From NCBI RefSeq assembly GCF_024298845.1, contig NZ_CP101159.1, positions 35,461-99,460 of the forward strand: DNA of 64,000 nt, given 5' to 3'. Made by a program: the position numbers and the translations under genes. Source of the DNA: Natronosalvus amylolyticus (GTDB lineage Archaea > Halobacteriota > Halobacteria > Halobacteriales > Natrialbaceae). Below, in pieces: positions 34,934 to 45,700 of this stretch; position 1 is the first letter of the stretch; each line of letters opens with the position of its first letter. Under the pieces are notes generated by a model that was not told the DNA's origin, searched no databases, and saw only the letters and a program-made list of their open reading frames with translations.

Positions 34934-36627
34934 AGCGTGTCTCTCATTTTCAAGAACGAGCCGATCCGCTTCGCTGCGTACAGGGCGACCGCAAAGGGAA
35001 TGGCATACCGAATAAGATCGACTAACAGTGTAAACCACCCCGTCGGGGTGGCCAACGGATGCCACGTTTCTGTGGCTGTATCACCGATATAGGCTGGATT
35101 GTGCGAGCGCCATGAACCGGGGTGGTACTCTGCGGTGTAGATGCCCGGCTGGTAGACAGTTACCTCTGCGATACCAGCTGCGTTCGTTCGCACCACCTGA
35201 TCGCCGATCGTAATGTAGCCCTCGCGCGAAGCAGCGCCAATCAGTGAGAATCGAGGATCGTCGAACGGGCTCTCGAGCATGATCGGCGCTCCCGTCTCAG
35301 CATCGCGAAGTTCGATCTGCAAGGTCACTGCAGTCGCATTCGATTCGATGATCTCGACAGAAAGATCACTCTCGCGTATCTCCCGTTCCGACCCTCCATC
35401 GGGTTCAATGATTTCCGCAGAGACACCGCGGACAATCCCGTCGACCCTAATAGCATCTCGATCGATGCCATCGTATCGGAGAGCAAGACCGGAGGAACGG
35501 GTGTACGTCCCAGAGACGACGTCAATCTCGACGTTCTCATGAATCGTCGGTTCTGGAGACGAACTCTCTGTCCCCCAGACTTCGAGGATTTCGGGCCCGT
35601 CGCGTATGGGTTCCGAACGCGGGCCTAGCTCAGATGGATACGCGTGGACGTATACGGGTAGAGCGTCAGATTGTATCGTCTCTTGACCGTCTCGACTCGA
35701 GTGTATGAGATCGTCCCAGTTGGTGTCTCGAGCCGTGTAATATCGCCACACCCCACGGACGTTCGCCTCACCATCATCCGAAAGCGTGTATCCATGCCAC
35801 GGTTGAGTCTGATAGATGGCAACACCGCTGTCGCCGTTTGGATACGAAGCGTGGTAGATCGATGCCCGTAGATCGTAGACCTCCACATCGAGATCCTGGG
35901 AGACGGTCACCTGATCAGTGATGACCTCCGTCTCGTTGCCACGATCGCGCTCAACTCGAGCGCTGATATCCGCCTCGAGTGTGAGTGTTGCCGGGCCACC
36001 TCGGTCGAACGCATATTCGAATGTTGGAGTGTGCGTTCCTCCTACGGTATCGACGACGTCGTCATTGTGTAAGAGGCGGACTTCGTCGATTCCGTGGTTC
36101 TGCATGGATGAGTTGCTGTCGAGGCGAACGCGATAATCGACGAATCCACTGAGTTCGCCTTCCGGAGCGATGTAGTGAACCGTCTCGTTCGCATCGAGAT
36201 GTGTTCTCGTCGACGGCTGGATCGCGAACGTCGTCGCGTGTGCATCGGCGATGAGGGCCGAGTTCGAGAGTTCTGCATGCGTGGGATAGATCGAAGTCTC
36301 TGTATCGCCACCCTCGAGTGACTCGTAATCGTATGCCGTCCAGCGTTCAGCGGTATCTGGGGGCTCTTTGAACGTAATATCTGTACAGTTGCCGAGTTCC
36401 TGCATGGCCGTTCGCTGCTCATCGTATCGCTCCTCGTATTCGGCAGCACTGAGACACTCATTCGATTCTTTCGACCAGAGCGTCGCCGTCTCGTTGACGT
36501 CTAAGTCACTGTCGTCAGTGCCCGGTCGTGGTGGAGAGTCGGCACTCACGGCAGTCACCCCTGCGAACGCGAGCGTGACGGCAACGAGAGCGAGCACCGA
36601 AACCATGTGAGGGCGAATGTGATGCAC
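34930..36627 (-). CDS. Secreted, membrane-anchored surface protein of the conjugation operon
   Basis: 565 residues. There is an N-terminal Sec-type signal (VSVLALVAVTLAFAGVTAVS) and an acidic, beta-rich extracellular region with repeated Ig-like strands (VHYIAPEGELSGFVDYRVRL and ATLTLEADISARV). Near the C-terminus a segment (WFTLLVDLIRYAIPFAVALY) would anchor it, followed by a short basic tail. Proteins of this architecture recur beside haloarchaeal VirB4 genes and probably mediate cell-cell contact. The 3' end overlaps the lipoprotein gene. Confidence 0.75.
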   Translation of the reverse strand: MHHIRPHMVSVLALVAVTLAFAGVTAVSADSPPRPGTDDSDLDVNETATLWSKESNECLSAAEYEERYDEQRTAMQELGNCTDITFKEPPDTAERWTAYDYESLEGGDTETSIYPTHAELSNSALIADAHATTFAIQPSTRTHLDANETVHYIAPEGELSGFVDYRVRLDSNSSMQNHGIDEVRLLHNDDVVDTVGGTHTPTFEYAFDRGGPATLTLEADISARVERDRGNETEVITDQVTVSQDLDVEVYDLRASIYHASYPNGDSGVAIYQTQPWHGYTLSDDGEANVRGVWRYYTARDTNWDDLIHSSRDGQETIQSDALPVYVHAYPSELGPRSEPIRDGPEILEVWGTESSSPEPTIHENVEIDVVSGTYTRSSGLALRYDGIDRDAIRVDGIVRGVSAEIIEPDGGSEREIRESDLSVEIIESNATAVTLQIELRDAETGAPIMLESPFDDPRFSLIGAASREGYITIGDQVVRTNAAGIAEVTVYQPGIYTAEYHPGSWRSHNPAYIGDTATETWHPLATPTGWFTLLVDLIRYAIPFAVALYAAKRIGSFLKMRDTL

Positions 36628-36668
36628 GAGCGGAGTGAATCAAAGACCATCCAGAGTGTGGCGTTGAG

Positions 36669-37079
36669 TTACCACGGGACGAGATCGACACACTCAGCGA
36701 GTGGAAGCCCCATTGCCGATCCAGCAACCGTATACAGCGGTCCGAGGATCACGAGGATAACTGCAGACTTCATCGCCGTCCGTTTGTGCTGCTTGAGGCT
36801 CTTTTTCTGCTCAATGTTCATCGTGAACATCTCGACCAGTGAATCAGCCTGCCAGACCACAACCAGTCCCATAATCCCGAGTGCAGTCGTGATCTGGAAG
36901 AATCCAGAGATCATGTCTGGCAAGCCTTCAGCGTCACAAACGACGCTATCCTGAGCTAAGACAGGATCCACGGCGACAAGCGAGAGAACAAGGAACGATG
37001 CGAGACCGCCACGTACCACTCGCTGTCGAAGGGCAATGGAATTCTGTTGTTCATCAGTAGGAGGATCTCTTGCTGTCAT
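36669..37079 (-). CDS. VirB2/TrbC-like pilin candidate, first gene of conjugation operon
   Basis: 136 residues: a signal peptide (LASFLVLSLVAVDPVLAQ) and two hydrophobic segments (about 66-83 and 108-127: ALGIMGLVVVWQADSLV and AVILVILGPLYTVAG) with a short basic loop (MNIEQKKSLKQHKRTAM) between them. A cleaved signal followed by a hydrophobic hairpin with a small basic loop is the layout of VirB2/TrbC pilins. Its place at the head of the operon agrees. The two cysteines (VVCDAEG and ECVDL) may form a disulfide. Confidence 0.72.
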   Translation of the reverse strand: MTARDPPTDEQQNSIALRQRVVRGGLASFLVLSLVAVDPVLAQDSVVCDAEGLPDMISGFFQITTALGIMGLVVVWQADSLVEMFTMNIEQKKSLKQHKRTAMKSAVILVILGPLYTVAGSAMGLPLAECVDLVPW

Positions 37080-37413
37080 TGAGAGACCTGACCTCTACTA
37101 GATCCGAATTGGCCAATCTCGCTGTGTAGAATTGCGGTGAAACTACTGTTCAACGGGAGGTGCCGACTCCAACCTGTTCGAGAGAATTTTTGATTTCGAT
37201 TCCCCAAGTTGCTCATTGATTATCGAACGGCGATCTATCGAGATAGAGCATATATCTTCTGTATTTCTTAAATGGTTCTAGGAATTGATTGATTTGTCGC
37301 ACATATTTCCAGCCAGTCAAGAAAATAGAAGGAGATAATGAAAGTCAAATTTTCTTGTATTTGAGACCATAGTTACCCCACAGATTGAAGAAGTTACCTC
37401 GAGTGGGGTAACT
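37080..37413. other. Divergent control region between conjugation operon and 37414 gene
   Basis: About 330 bases without a gene. The right end holds the GTTACCCC element (37368-37416). The middle is AT-rich (CATATATCTTCTG near 37250) and could carry the promoter for the conjugation operon, although I cannot place its TATA box with confidence. Confidence 0.45.
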
Positions 37414-37416
37414 ATG
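37368..37416. promoter_or_regulatory. GTTACCCC operator-like element, copy 2
   Basis: CATAGTTACCCCAC (37368-37381) and GTGGGGTAACTATG (37403-37416) are exact reverse complements. A third half-site, AGTTACC, lies between them at 37392-37398. The right arm includes the ATG of the 37414 gene, so a bound protein would block leaderless initiation. A related element lies at 22604-22651. Confidence 0.7.
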
Positions 37417-37785
37417 AACGACGGCCCAACAATGCCACCCACACCAGAGTTACCAGACTATATTCTCGACCCACTTAAGAGTCAATCACCAGAGCGACTC
37501 GATGTGATTTCGGAGTATGCTGACAACCTCGCAGCCTGGAAACGAGAGAAGCGTAATCACGAACTTGATCAGAAGCGGACAGAAGAAGAAGTAGATGCAG
37601 ACGAACTCAAGAATCTCGAAGGTCGTGATGTCTCTACTGATCCAAAAGACTACGAAAAAGTTCCTACGAGCGGAGCTTACATTACCGTCAAGGAGACCAA
37701 ACCTGGCTATCACTATTATTATTGGCAATGGCGTGATGGCGAATCGTGGAAAAACGAGTACATTGCACCAGTAAGTCCAAAATAG
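37414..37785 (+). CDS. DUF6788-like small protein
   Basis: 123 residues. The C-terminal part TSGAYITVKETKPGYHYYYW then WRDGESWKNEYIAPVSP follows the DUF6788 pattern (a GSYI strand, a tyrosine-rich YYYW/RW strand, and 'KYI'). The N-terminal half is a charged helical region (AAWKREKRNHELDQKRTEEE). The function of this family is unknown; members are frequent on mobile elements. The start codon lies within a perfect inverted repeat, implying direct repression. It is divergent from the conjugation operon and might regulate it. Confidence 0.6.
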   Translation: MNDGPTMPPTPELPDYILDPLKSQSPERLDVISEYADNLAAWKREKRNHELDQKRTEEEVDADELKNLEGRDVSTDPKDYEKVPTSGAYITVKETKPGYHYYYWQWRDGESWKNEYIAPVSPK

Positions 37786-37840
37786 GCTTCCGACAGACGA
37801 TTGTGAGGATACTACTCAATTCAATGCAGGAAAATAGGAG

Positions 37841-39547
37841 CTAACAAATGAGAAGGAACAACCAGTAGGGGATAGAACAGAGTTTGACACCATCATACTC
37901 GACGACAAGTGAACCAGACTTCGTCACTTCCTTTGGTAAGCTATCGGTGATAATAAACCGATAAGGCGCTTCATAATTGAGATCGCGAAGTTCTTCCCCA
38001 CCGGGTATCGGATGTTTCCCAACCGATGGGTCAAATTCTGCTGCGATTTCGTCGGCATTTCCAGCATGTGGATGATAGGAGAGAACGAACGGGACAACTA
38101 ACCCATCCTCATTGTGGAGGATGTAATCGACCGTCCCTGACTCAGTTTCGAAGTATTCGACCTGTGGGTCCTTGTCATCTGAGCCGCCAACCCTCCACGC
38201 CAGTCGTTTTGCATGGTCAAACGCGACGGTTCGAGCTAGCTTGTACTCAAACTCGTGATTGAGCGACCGGGTCTTCTCATATGTTTCAAATCCGTGGTGC
38301 TCCTGACGCTGAGACAGAAGTACAACGTGGCGCGGATTCCGAAGATAAAGTCGAGTACGACGGTGACGTTGAAGTGAGAAGTCGTGGGATTCCGAAACTG
38401 AGAGTCCGTCATCCAGCACGGATAAGTACGAGTCAACAGTCCGACGGTCAACCTCTAATTGATCACTGATGTCCGTATATCTGAGTTCATTCCCTGCCTG
38501 GCTCGCAGCTAATGAAGCGACCCGATGGAGGTTCTCTGGTCGTTGAATCGATTCATACTCTGCGAGTTCCTTGTAGAGATACAAGAGGAGATGAGATCGG
38601 ATAAGTTCGTTTTTGACTGGGGTTTCCTTAGCGCGTAGGAAGATTCCCCCTTTCTGCAGGTACTCACGAGCAGCCTCATACAGCCCATCTCGTTCAACAT
38701 CCGAGAAAACCTCAAAGTAAAGCTGATTCAACGAAGCGACCGCGTCGTCCAAGTCATCCGATTCAGACAAATTACTACGAACATCCTTTATCAGCGACTC
38801 ACCATCCATACTCCTCGTTTGATGAGACTCCACTCGAAGAGCAAAATCAGAGTCTGTCTCGATTAACGCAGAATCATCATATGCCCCCTGCTTGATTGTG
38901 TCTATGAACTTCATCGGCAACATCGCACGAGGATAATTGAGTTTGGGCTCGCTCGAAGCCGAGATACCACGCAGATCGACCTGCGATTCTACAATACCGG
39001 TCAGCAGTAGATAGGTATCATCGTCTACGAGATCCAGAAGCGCACTCTGTTCATTTTCATCGAGTCGCAGAGCACCGATATCGTCGAGGATGATGTACTT
39101 GCGGCCTCGGCGGGGAGCCACATGGGAACGGAAGTAGTCGATAACGTTTTCTAATTTTTCCACAGCACTGCTCGAAGGTTCGAGATGGTAGAGAGAATCC
39201 TCAAGAGGAACATAGAGGATCTGACGTGGATCAACAGACCCAACGATATCTAAATCACGGTGACCTGGAGAGAATTCGACAATGTCTGAATGAAGGATTG
39301 CAGCAATGAATTGTTGAAGAAGCGTCGTCTTCCCGATTCCCGTTGGCCCATAAATTGGATATACGAGACTCTCGGCTCCGTTCTCTCGCTCCTCGTCAAT
39401 TGACTGAAGAACCTTGAGTAAATCCGATCGAGGGTCTAGAGAAGCGATTTCCTCTAACTCAGATAATGAACCACCATCTGTATCCCACCATTCGTTGTGC
39501 CATTCAGCATCTGCAATGAAATCAGAACCATCAGATGGGTCTGTCAT
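37841..39547 (-). CDS. AAA ATPase with winged helix and degenerate nuclease-like C-terminus
   Basis: 568 residues. Walker A (YGPTGIGKTT) lies near residue 67 and Walker B (YIILDDIGAL) near residue 150, followed by a sensor-like LLLTGI. A winged helix lies at about 345-400 (ELRYTDISDQLEVDRRTVDS). The C-terminal domain (about 440-560) resembles the DUF4143-type region of archaeal AAA ATPases, but the expected E-x-K is replaced (VDYIL then VVPFVLSY), so it is probably not a nuclease. Such ATPases are abundant on archaeal mobile elements and their role is unclear. It is divergent from the helicase/nuclease island. Confidence 0.78.
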   Translation of the reverse strand: MTDPSDGSDFIADAEWHNEWWDTDGGSLSELEEIASLDPRSDLLKVLQSIDEERENGAESLVYPIYGPTGIGKTTLLQQFIAAILHSDIVEFSPGHRDLDIVGSVDPRQILYVPLEDSLYHLEPSSSAVEKLENVIDYFRSHVAPRRGRKYIILDDIGALRLDENEQSALLDLVDDDTYLLLTGIVESQVDLRGISASSEPKLNYPRAMLPMKFIDTIKQGAYDDSALIETDSDFALRVESHQTRSMDGESLIKDVRSNLSESDDLDDAVASLNQLYFEVFSDVERDGLYEAAREYLQKGGIFLRAKETPVKNELIRSHLLLYLYKELAEYESIQRPENLHRVASLAASQAGNELRYTDISDQLEVDRRTVDSYLSVLDDGLSVSESHDFSLQRHRRTRLYLRNPRHVVLLSQRQEHHGFETYEKTRSLNHEFEYKLARTVAFDHAKRLAWRVGGSDDKDPQVEYFETESGTVDYILHNEDGLVVPFVLSYHPHAGNADEIAAEFDPSVGKHPIPGGEELRDLNYEAPYRFIITDSLPKEVTKSGSLVVEYDGVKLCSIPYWLFLLIC

Positions 39548-39570
39548 ATAGGAACTTCACTCTGGCATAG

Positions 39571-39577
39571 TATAAAT
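39571..39577 (-). promoter_or_regulatory. TATA box of the AAA ATPase gene
   Basis: Minus-strand ATTTATA, 24-30 nt before the ATG at 39547. This is the expected spacing for a leaderless archaeal transcript. Confidence 0.55.
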
Positions 39578-39780
39578 ATGTACCATCTGAATGATCCAAT
39601 TTTCAGTTTTAGCGTAGCACGAACGTTCTTGTAGGTGGGATGTGAGACCTTTCAGTATGATGTATATTCATTCAGCAAGATCCTCTTTCGGAGTGTATCC
39701 TAATTCAGACTCAAGCGCTCAGATAACGGGAATCTGGAGCAGTTCGAAACCCATCACGGAAGGACAGGTGAACCTATGGG

Positions 39781-41853
39781 GTGTCAAGCGTGTCTGAGGT
39801 ACAGTACTTTGATGGGACTTTGATTACCGTATCATTTGGCACTGGAGATCTCATATCCACAGTAATTGAACAGTATGAGTCATTGCTCAACGAATACGGC
39901 CCAGAGGACATCCTCGTCATCACTGGGTCGCCGACTAGCATAGATACGTTTCGGGACGAACTCGAAGATACAGCACCCGGTGCAGCAGTCCCGCGAGTAA
40001 CGTCCTTAGTCGTTCAAGCGACCGACGTCGTAAACCAGACCGATGACCGGGCGATCCTCTCCGACGCGATTCGTCGCGAACTCGTCCATCGGTTCCTCGA
40101 AGATCAAGAGTGGGACAGCGAGCATTTCCAGCGTGCAGCCGAACAACCCTCCTTCCTGAGTGATATCGCCCAGCTCATGGAAACTATCACGTGGCAGGAT
40201 GTTTCCTTTGAGAAGACACCAGAGCTAGTTGAAGTTGCAGAACTCGTGGAAGCGTTCCACAAATGGCTCAACGAACATGACCACCTGGAACGCGGCCAGC
40301 TAATCACTGAGGCGAATGCGGCGCTGTCGGAGACCGAGAAACGAGACGACGTAGTGGATGTCGAGGCGATCCTCGCTGTCGAGTTCGAGGAATTCTTGCC
40401 GCTTGACCGTCGCTATCTCGCTACCTTAGCAAATGGGCTGGAACTCGTATGTGTAGCAGAAGAGAACGCAAGTGTTCGGCGTACATGGATCGAGCCGGGA
40501 CCAATTACTGACTACGTCTCATTTTCGAGGACAGAGTCTACTGCAAGGACAGCGCCCCAATCTCGTCCGGATGCGACGGGTGCGTACCTAGCGAATGAAA
40601 CCGTTCACGAAGATCCCGAGGCGGGGGAGGTGAATGTCATTCCGACAGAAACCGCCGACGAACAGATCAAGAAAGTCGCCGATGAAATCGAGCGGCTTAG
40701 AGATCGAGAGAACTGGGAGTACGAGGATTTCGCCGTCGCACTGAAACAGAGCGGTTCCGCAGTAATCGAGACGCTTCGTGCCTTCCACCAGACAGGGGTT
40801 CCGACAGAGTCCTCGACTGTCACGGGGTTCGGCGATGACCCTGCTATTCGAGAGCTACTACAAGTCGTTCGCTATCTGGCAGCCGATGATGACGATACTC
40901 GAATAGAGCTGCTGGAAGCCTCGGTCTTAGACGAATCGATTCTGGCCTCTATCGAGCAGATGGAGGGCCTCTCGAGTCCGCTCCGACGGTGGGCAACCGA
41001 GTCAAACATGAAGGTTCGAATTGCTGAGGAGACGTCCCCACTGAACGTTCGTTCCCAATTCGGGAACGTTCGGCGGGCGTTCGCTATGGCGGAGTTCGTA
41101 GAAGACACGTCGTTCATCGAAACGACCTGGAAGTCGTTCGCCTCGATGCTCGAACGGGCTCACGAGTATGCCCCTCAACAGAACCAAACAAGTTCGACCG
41201 AACTTGACAGAGGTGTCCGAGTCGATCACTTACAGGCGATTAAAAACGGAACCTTCCGAGCAGTCTTTTTGTTGGACATCGTCGACGAAGAGTACCCTGG
41301 ATCTCCTTCCCTGACTCGGTTGTTCTCCCAAGAACGCCTCTCAGAGATGCCGGACTATCCGGGCGTAACACAGGTCGAGGCAGAAGATGTCACCAACACC
41401 TTCCCGACGTCCTCGACAGCGTCAAGCCGCTCGTTCCGACGATACCATGCAGAGCACGCGCGGCGGCGGCTCGCCATCGGAGCAACCGCTGCTGGCGACC
41501 GCCTGTACTTCTGTCTGTACAGTCACAAAGACACCGCACTGGAAGAGCGTGCTCAGCCGTCGCGGTTTCTCACGGACGCTTATCGGCAGTTGCCGTGGGT
41601 GAAAGAGGCGACAGAATCAGAGATCAGGAGCGAGCGAAGAGCGGAAGAATACCTGCTCTCTCGGATCGACAACGCCCTTGCAGACGTCCGTCGCTCTCAC
41701 AGCCAGGATGTGACGGTCTCTCTCGACGAGGTCGAAGCTGAGCTTTCGGAGATTCAGCACCTCATCAGTGAAAGCGGAACCCGTGGCGAGCAGCTTCGGG
41801 ATGCGCTGCAAGCACGTATCGAGTTCGCTGCCGGAGGGATTCGTCGTGACTGA
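39781..41853 (+). CDS. AddB/RecC-like inactive SF1 helicase subunit
   Basis: 690 residues from GTG 39781. The sequence resembles the helicase part of AddB/RexB proteins: an N-terminal strand with FGTGDLIST where a Walker A would be, lacking the Lys, and a late FRAVFLLDIVDEEYPGSPSL that matches the AddB/UvrD second-domain motif. ARRRLAIGATAAGDRLYFCL matches SF1 motif VI without a clear Arg finger. It is therefore probably a scaffold or scanning subunit rather than a motor. The nuclease domain normally fused to AddB is encoded by the next gene, which starts 8 nt before this one ends. Together with the third gene it would form an AddAB-like complex. Confidence 0.75.
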   Translation: MSSVSEVQYFDGTLITVSFGTGDLISTVIEQYESLLNEYGPEDILVITGSPTSIDTFRDELEDTAPGAAVPRVTSLVVQATDVVNQTDDRAILSDAIRRELVHRFLEDQEWDSEHFQRAAEQPSFLSDIAQLMETITWQDVSFEKTPELVEVAELVEAFHKWLNEHDHLERGQLITEANAALSETEKRDDVVDVEAILAVEFEEFLPLDRRYLATLANGLELVCVAEENASVRRTWIEPGPITDYVSFSRTESTARTAPQSRPDATGAYLANETVHEDPEAGEVNVIPTETADEQIKKVADEIERLRDRENWEYEDFAVALKQSGSAVIETLRAFHQTGVPTESSTVTGFGDDPAIRELLQVVRYLAADDDDTRIELLEASVLDESILASIEQMEGLSSPLRRWATESNMKVRIAEETSPLNVRSQFGNVRRAFAMAEFVEDTSFIETTWKSFASMLERAHEYAPQQNQTSSTELDRGVRVDHLQAIKNGTFRAVFLLDIVDEEYPGSPSLTRLFSQERLSEMPDYPGVTQVEAEDVTNTFPTSSTASSRSFRRYHAEHARRRLAIGATAAGDRLYFCLYSHKDTALEERAQPSRFLTDAYRQLPWVKEATESEIRSERRAEEYLLSRIDNALADVRRSHSQDVTVSLDEVEAELSEIQHLISESGTRGEQLRDALQARIEFAAGGIRRD

Positions 41854-42754
41854 CGTTACCTTCCTTTCGCCGTCGCGTCTTGCGACCTACGCGGACTGCC
41901 AGCGGAAGTTCGATTATGAGTACGTACAGAAGGTCAACACCCCAGAGAAGACACGGTTGTACCTGAATCAGGGGCGTGCCTATCACGGAACAATCGAGGT
42001 TGTCTGTGAAGCAACTAGTCCAGAAGATGACGCCCAGCTCATCTACGATCGGGCAGTAGAGGCATTCCCGGAGCAATGGAGAGAGCATATCGACCCGGAT
42101 GAGTACGCCTCCAGCGCCCACCAGGAATACCAGCGCCTCGAAAATCTAGAGGCTATCAAGACCTTTTTTGACCCGGATGGTGGCCACGGCATTGATCACG
42201 CTCGTCAATCGATCGCGACGGAGAAGTGGCTCGAATGTGTTGAGAACGGCCTCGGACTGCGCGGGAGAGCCGACAACATCCTCCGTACTGACGAAGGTCT
42301 CCATGTCATCGATTACAAGCGGAACCTCAATGACGTGATCACGTCGTATACTGCGAGCGTCCTCGAGGATCACCTAAACGGAACGGATCATGACCCGAAG
42401 AGAGTCAGGAACGCATTTCAGTCGGCCACATACATCGAGGGCGTCAAACAGTCTGACCTCTACGAGGATGGGATGAATGTTCGATTCAGTTTCTACGGTC
42501 TCCTGAATCGGACGTCGTTCGAAAGCACACCAGACGGATACGAAATCTCTGTACGGGGCTATCCACGCGATACGACGGACATCTACGAAGAGTATCATGA
42601 CACGATATGGAATCTCCTGCGACGTGCACACGAAGGGATTACGAACGGTTCTCACGACCCAGATCCATTTCCACTCATTCACGATGAGGCCTGTCCCGAC
42701 TGCACGTTCCGAGAGATGTGCGTAGAATCTCTCGCGGAGGGGGTGCAGCGATGA
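41846..42754 (+). CDS. Cas4/AddB-like Fe-S PD-(D/E)XK nuclease
   Basis: 302 residues from GTG 41846. The start LSPSRLATYADCQRKFDYEY is the typical opening of RecB/Cas4-family nucleases, with Cys18. The catalytic pattern is GRADNIL near residue 142 and HVIDYKRN near residue 156. Three cysteines near 283-292 (CPDCTFREMC), together with Cys18, make the four-cysteine iron-sulfur cluster known from AddB and Cas4. No CRISPR array or other cas gene is in the window, so I read it as the detached nuclease of an AddB. It overlaps both neighbours (8 nt and ATGA), showing tight coupling. Confidence 0.85.
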   Translation: MTDVTFLSPSRLATYADCQRKFDYEYVQKVNTPEKTRLYLNQGRAYHGTIEVVCEATSPEDDAQLIYDRAVEAFPEQWREHIDPDEYASSAHQEYQRLENLEAIKTFFDPDGGHGIDHARQSIATEKWLECVENGLGLRGRADNILRTDEGLHVIDYKRNLNDVITSYTASVLEDHLNGTDHDPKRVRNAFQSATYIEGVKQSDLYEDGMNVRFSFYGLLNRTSFESTPDGYEISVRGYPRDTTDIYEEYHDTIWNLLRRAHEGITNGSHDPDPFPLIHDEACPDCTFREMCVESLAEGVQR

Positions 42755-45700
42755 GCGACGACGTGCCTGACTGGCTCCCAACCATCGAAGACGATGAGGA
42801 TCCGAAGCCACAGCAGCGGACGATAATCGAGTCGGAGCGGTATCCTATGCGAGTACTCGCGGGTGCGGGTACTGGAAAGACGTTCACGATGGTCCGGAAA
42901 ATCGAGACTCTCATCGATGAACACGGGGTCTCTCCGGATCGGATTCTCGCGTTGACCTTCACCAACAACGCCGCTGATTCGATGCGTGAGAAACTCAATG
43001 CAAAACTCGGACCAGCAGGTTACGACGTCGACGCGTACACATACCACTCTATCTGCAACGAGATACTGACGGACTATGCCTATGACGCGGGATTAGATCC
43101 AGACTTCGAGATCGCAACGGATGCTGAAAAGTACGTCATCGTACTCGACGTCCTCGACGAGATCGAATACCGTGCCGTCAAACCCAACGTCTACGGCCCA
43201 GATTCATACGGGAGCGGCGTCGCATCGAAACTCCTCTCGTTTATCGGGTCGATGAAGCGAAGTGGGATTTCGCCCGCAGAGATCGAGGAATATCTCGGGT
43301 CACCGGAACAAGTCTATGAACTCGATGCTGTGCCAGATCGTATTGAGGAGATTGCAGGCGACCATCTTGGTGGCCGTTCAGTTTCGACCGTCCTCGACGG
43401 CATTTCGGATACACGAGCCGACCTCGTCGCAGAACGGGATACCCTCCGCGATGAAGGATTAGAGGCGAGCATCAAAGACTTCCTCAACCGACTCGTTGAC
43501 CTCTGTGACGCGCTCGAAGTGGCGTTTGAGGAGCATGAGGCTGGTGAGCGGTCACTTCCCGAGGATGCACACAAGCTGCCGAAATATCTGCTTGGAGGGT
43601 ACAGTAGTGGCGCTCCGAGCGGGATACCAAACGACCTGAAGCTCGAACTGACAGACTATCTCCGAGATGCCCTCAGCGAGTGCAAAACTGCCCTGGATTT
43701 GAACGCAGGGTATGAGGCATACGAGCGAGAGCTCGACCGTCGAAATCTGCTTGACTTCGATGGTCTCGTGGTTAAGACAGTAGAGCTGCTCGAGACTGAC
43801 GTCGGAGAGGGTCTGGGCAACCGATGGGACTACGTTTTCTGTGACGAGTTCCAGGACACTGATCGTCTCCAGTTCGACCTCATTACGTCCCTCGTCTCAG
43901 AGGATCGCCTATTCGTCGTGGGCGATGACGACCAAGCAATCTACGAATGGCGCGGCGCGAACGTCGCGAACATCACTGACGAACTCGACGACGTCTTCGG
44001 GCCCGATCTCGAAGACGAACCGCTAGAACAGAACTTCCGGTCACGTCAACCTATTCTCGACCTCGCAAATGAAGCACTAGAGCGGTTAGCGGATAGGCGG
44101 AGTACCAAAACGCTCACGCGTGTCGACGAACCCGATTTCGACGGAGACACGATCGCAGTTGTGGAGGAAGCCGACGACGAAGGCGACCGAGCTGAACAGT
44201 TGGTGACTGTCACCCGAAATCTTCTGAGTGGCGATGCAGAAGCACTAGACCGCGCGTACGATCCAGGGGAGATCGCACTTCTCGTTCGGAATAACGACCA
44301 CGCAACCCCAATTCTCGAAGGGTTCGACGAGGCAGGAATAACCTATCAGGTTGCGGGAGACCTCTCCACGGAATCAATCGGGGTCGGCACAGTCGTCGCC
44401 TATCTAAAGGCGCTGGCTCGTCCCGAAGAAGACGACGTAAGCTGGAACCGGGTACTGACGATGCGTTACCGTCTTACCGACGCTGATCTACGTCGTGTCA
44501 ATAGCCACGATGACGGTGCATATGCTGGGATATGCAACCAACCCCTCGAAGTATTCGATGAGCCCGATCATATTCAGGAAGTACGAGAACATATTTCCCG
44601 CCTCCTCAAACTACGTGAAATAGCCTCCCTCAGCCACCTTTACCGGGAACTCAAACGCCTGACCAACATCGATTGGTACCTTAGCGAGCAAGAGCGTCGT
44701 GACCTGGCGCAGCTGGACGAGATTATCGACCAGTATGGAAACGATGCAGTACAGCCCCCACTCACGCCGCAGTTCATCGATTCGCTGCAGCATTATGACT
44801 CGCTCCTCGAGGAGAGCGGTTCGGCACCGACAAGTCAGCCAGAACTGGCCGACGACGCGGTCAACGTCATGACCGTTCACAAGAGTAAGGGACTCGACTT
44901 TCCCGCGGTTTTGATGCCCCGGTTGACCGCTGACGAGTGGGAACCAGGGTCACGAACCTACGATACATTCGAGTCAGCACTGTCTGAAGGTCCAGAATCA
45001 GCGTTCGACAAAGATTTTGTCGCTCAAGATGCCAATGAAGCCCGCAGGATACTCCACGTGGGGATCACCCGCGCCGAAGAGATACTCGTACTCCACGGGA
45101 GCAAGGAGGAAGACGACACTGACGACGAAAGGCCCGTACACGATGCTGTCGAGAGCATCCTCCCAGAATCCGTTCCCTGGCGGCCAGGTAGCGGTCATCT
45201 CCCGATCTGGCGTGATCTGAAGGAGTGCCTTCCATCGGACCATGCTGATTGGACAGCCTCTCTCGCGAGCACGGTAGTTGGGGACGTCTCTGGGCAAGTG
45301 ACGTATGGTTCTGAGAAGCTCTCGGCATCAGACGGGCGGGATCGTGTGATCACATTCGGAAACAAGCTCATAAAAGGTTCACTCGATAGAGTACATGAGA
45401 ACCGACGATTTTCAATTGACGTCCTCACTGGACCAACGACACCAAACCCGGCACTCCAGCACAGTTACACCTCACTTGAGGCCTACGAGGAGTGCCCTCG
45501 ACAGCACTTCCTAGACTACGTCGTCAACGGGTTCTCCGACTACCGCGAGAACGGCTATGGCGGAGACGGTATCTCACAGCGGATAGTCGGGCTTCTGTTT
45601 CACGATACCGCTGAGATCGCTGCGAAGGAACAGGCAGTAGAACGAGCAGAATGGTACGCTATCTGTGAGCGGCTGGCCGGACAACGGCGTGCCACGGATG

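Noticed and set aside
41846..42754. Cas4 of a CRISPR-Cas system
   Set aside because: The nuclease has the Cas4/AddB Fe-S pattern, but I see no repeat-spacer array and no other cas gene; its operon partners are AddAB-like.
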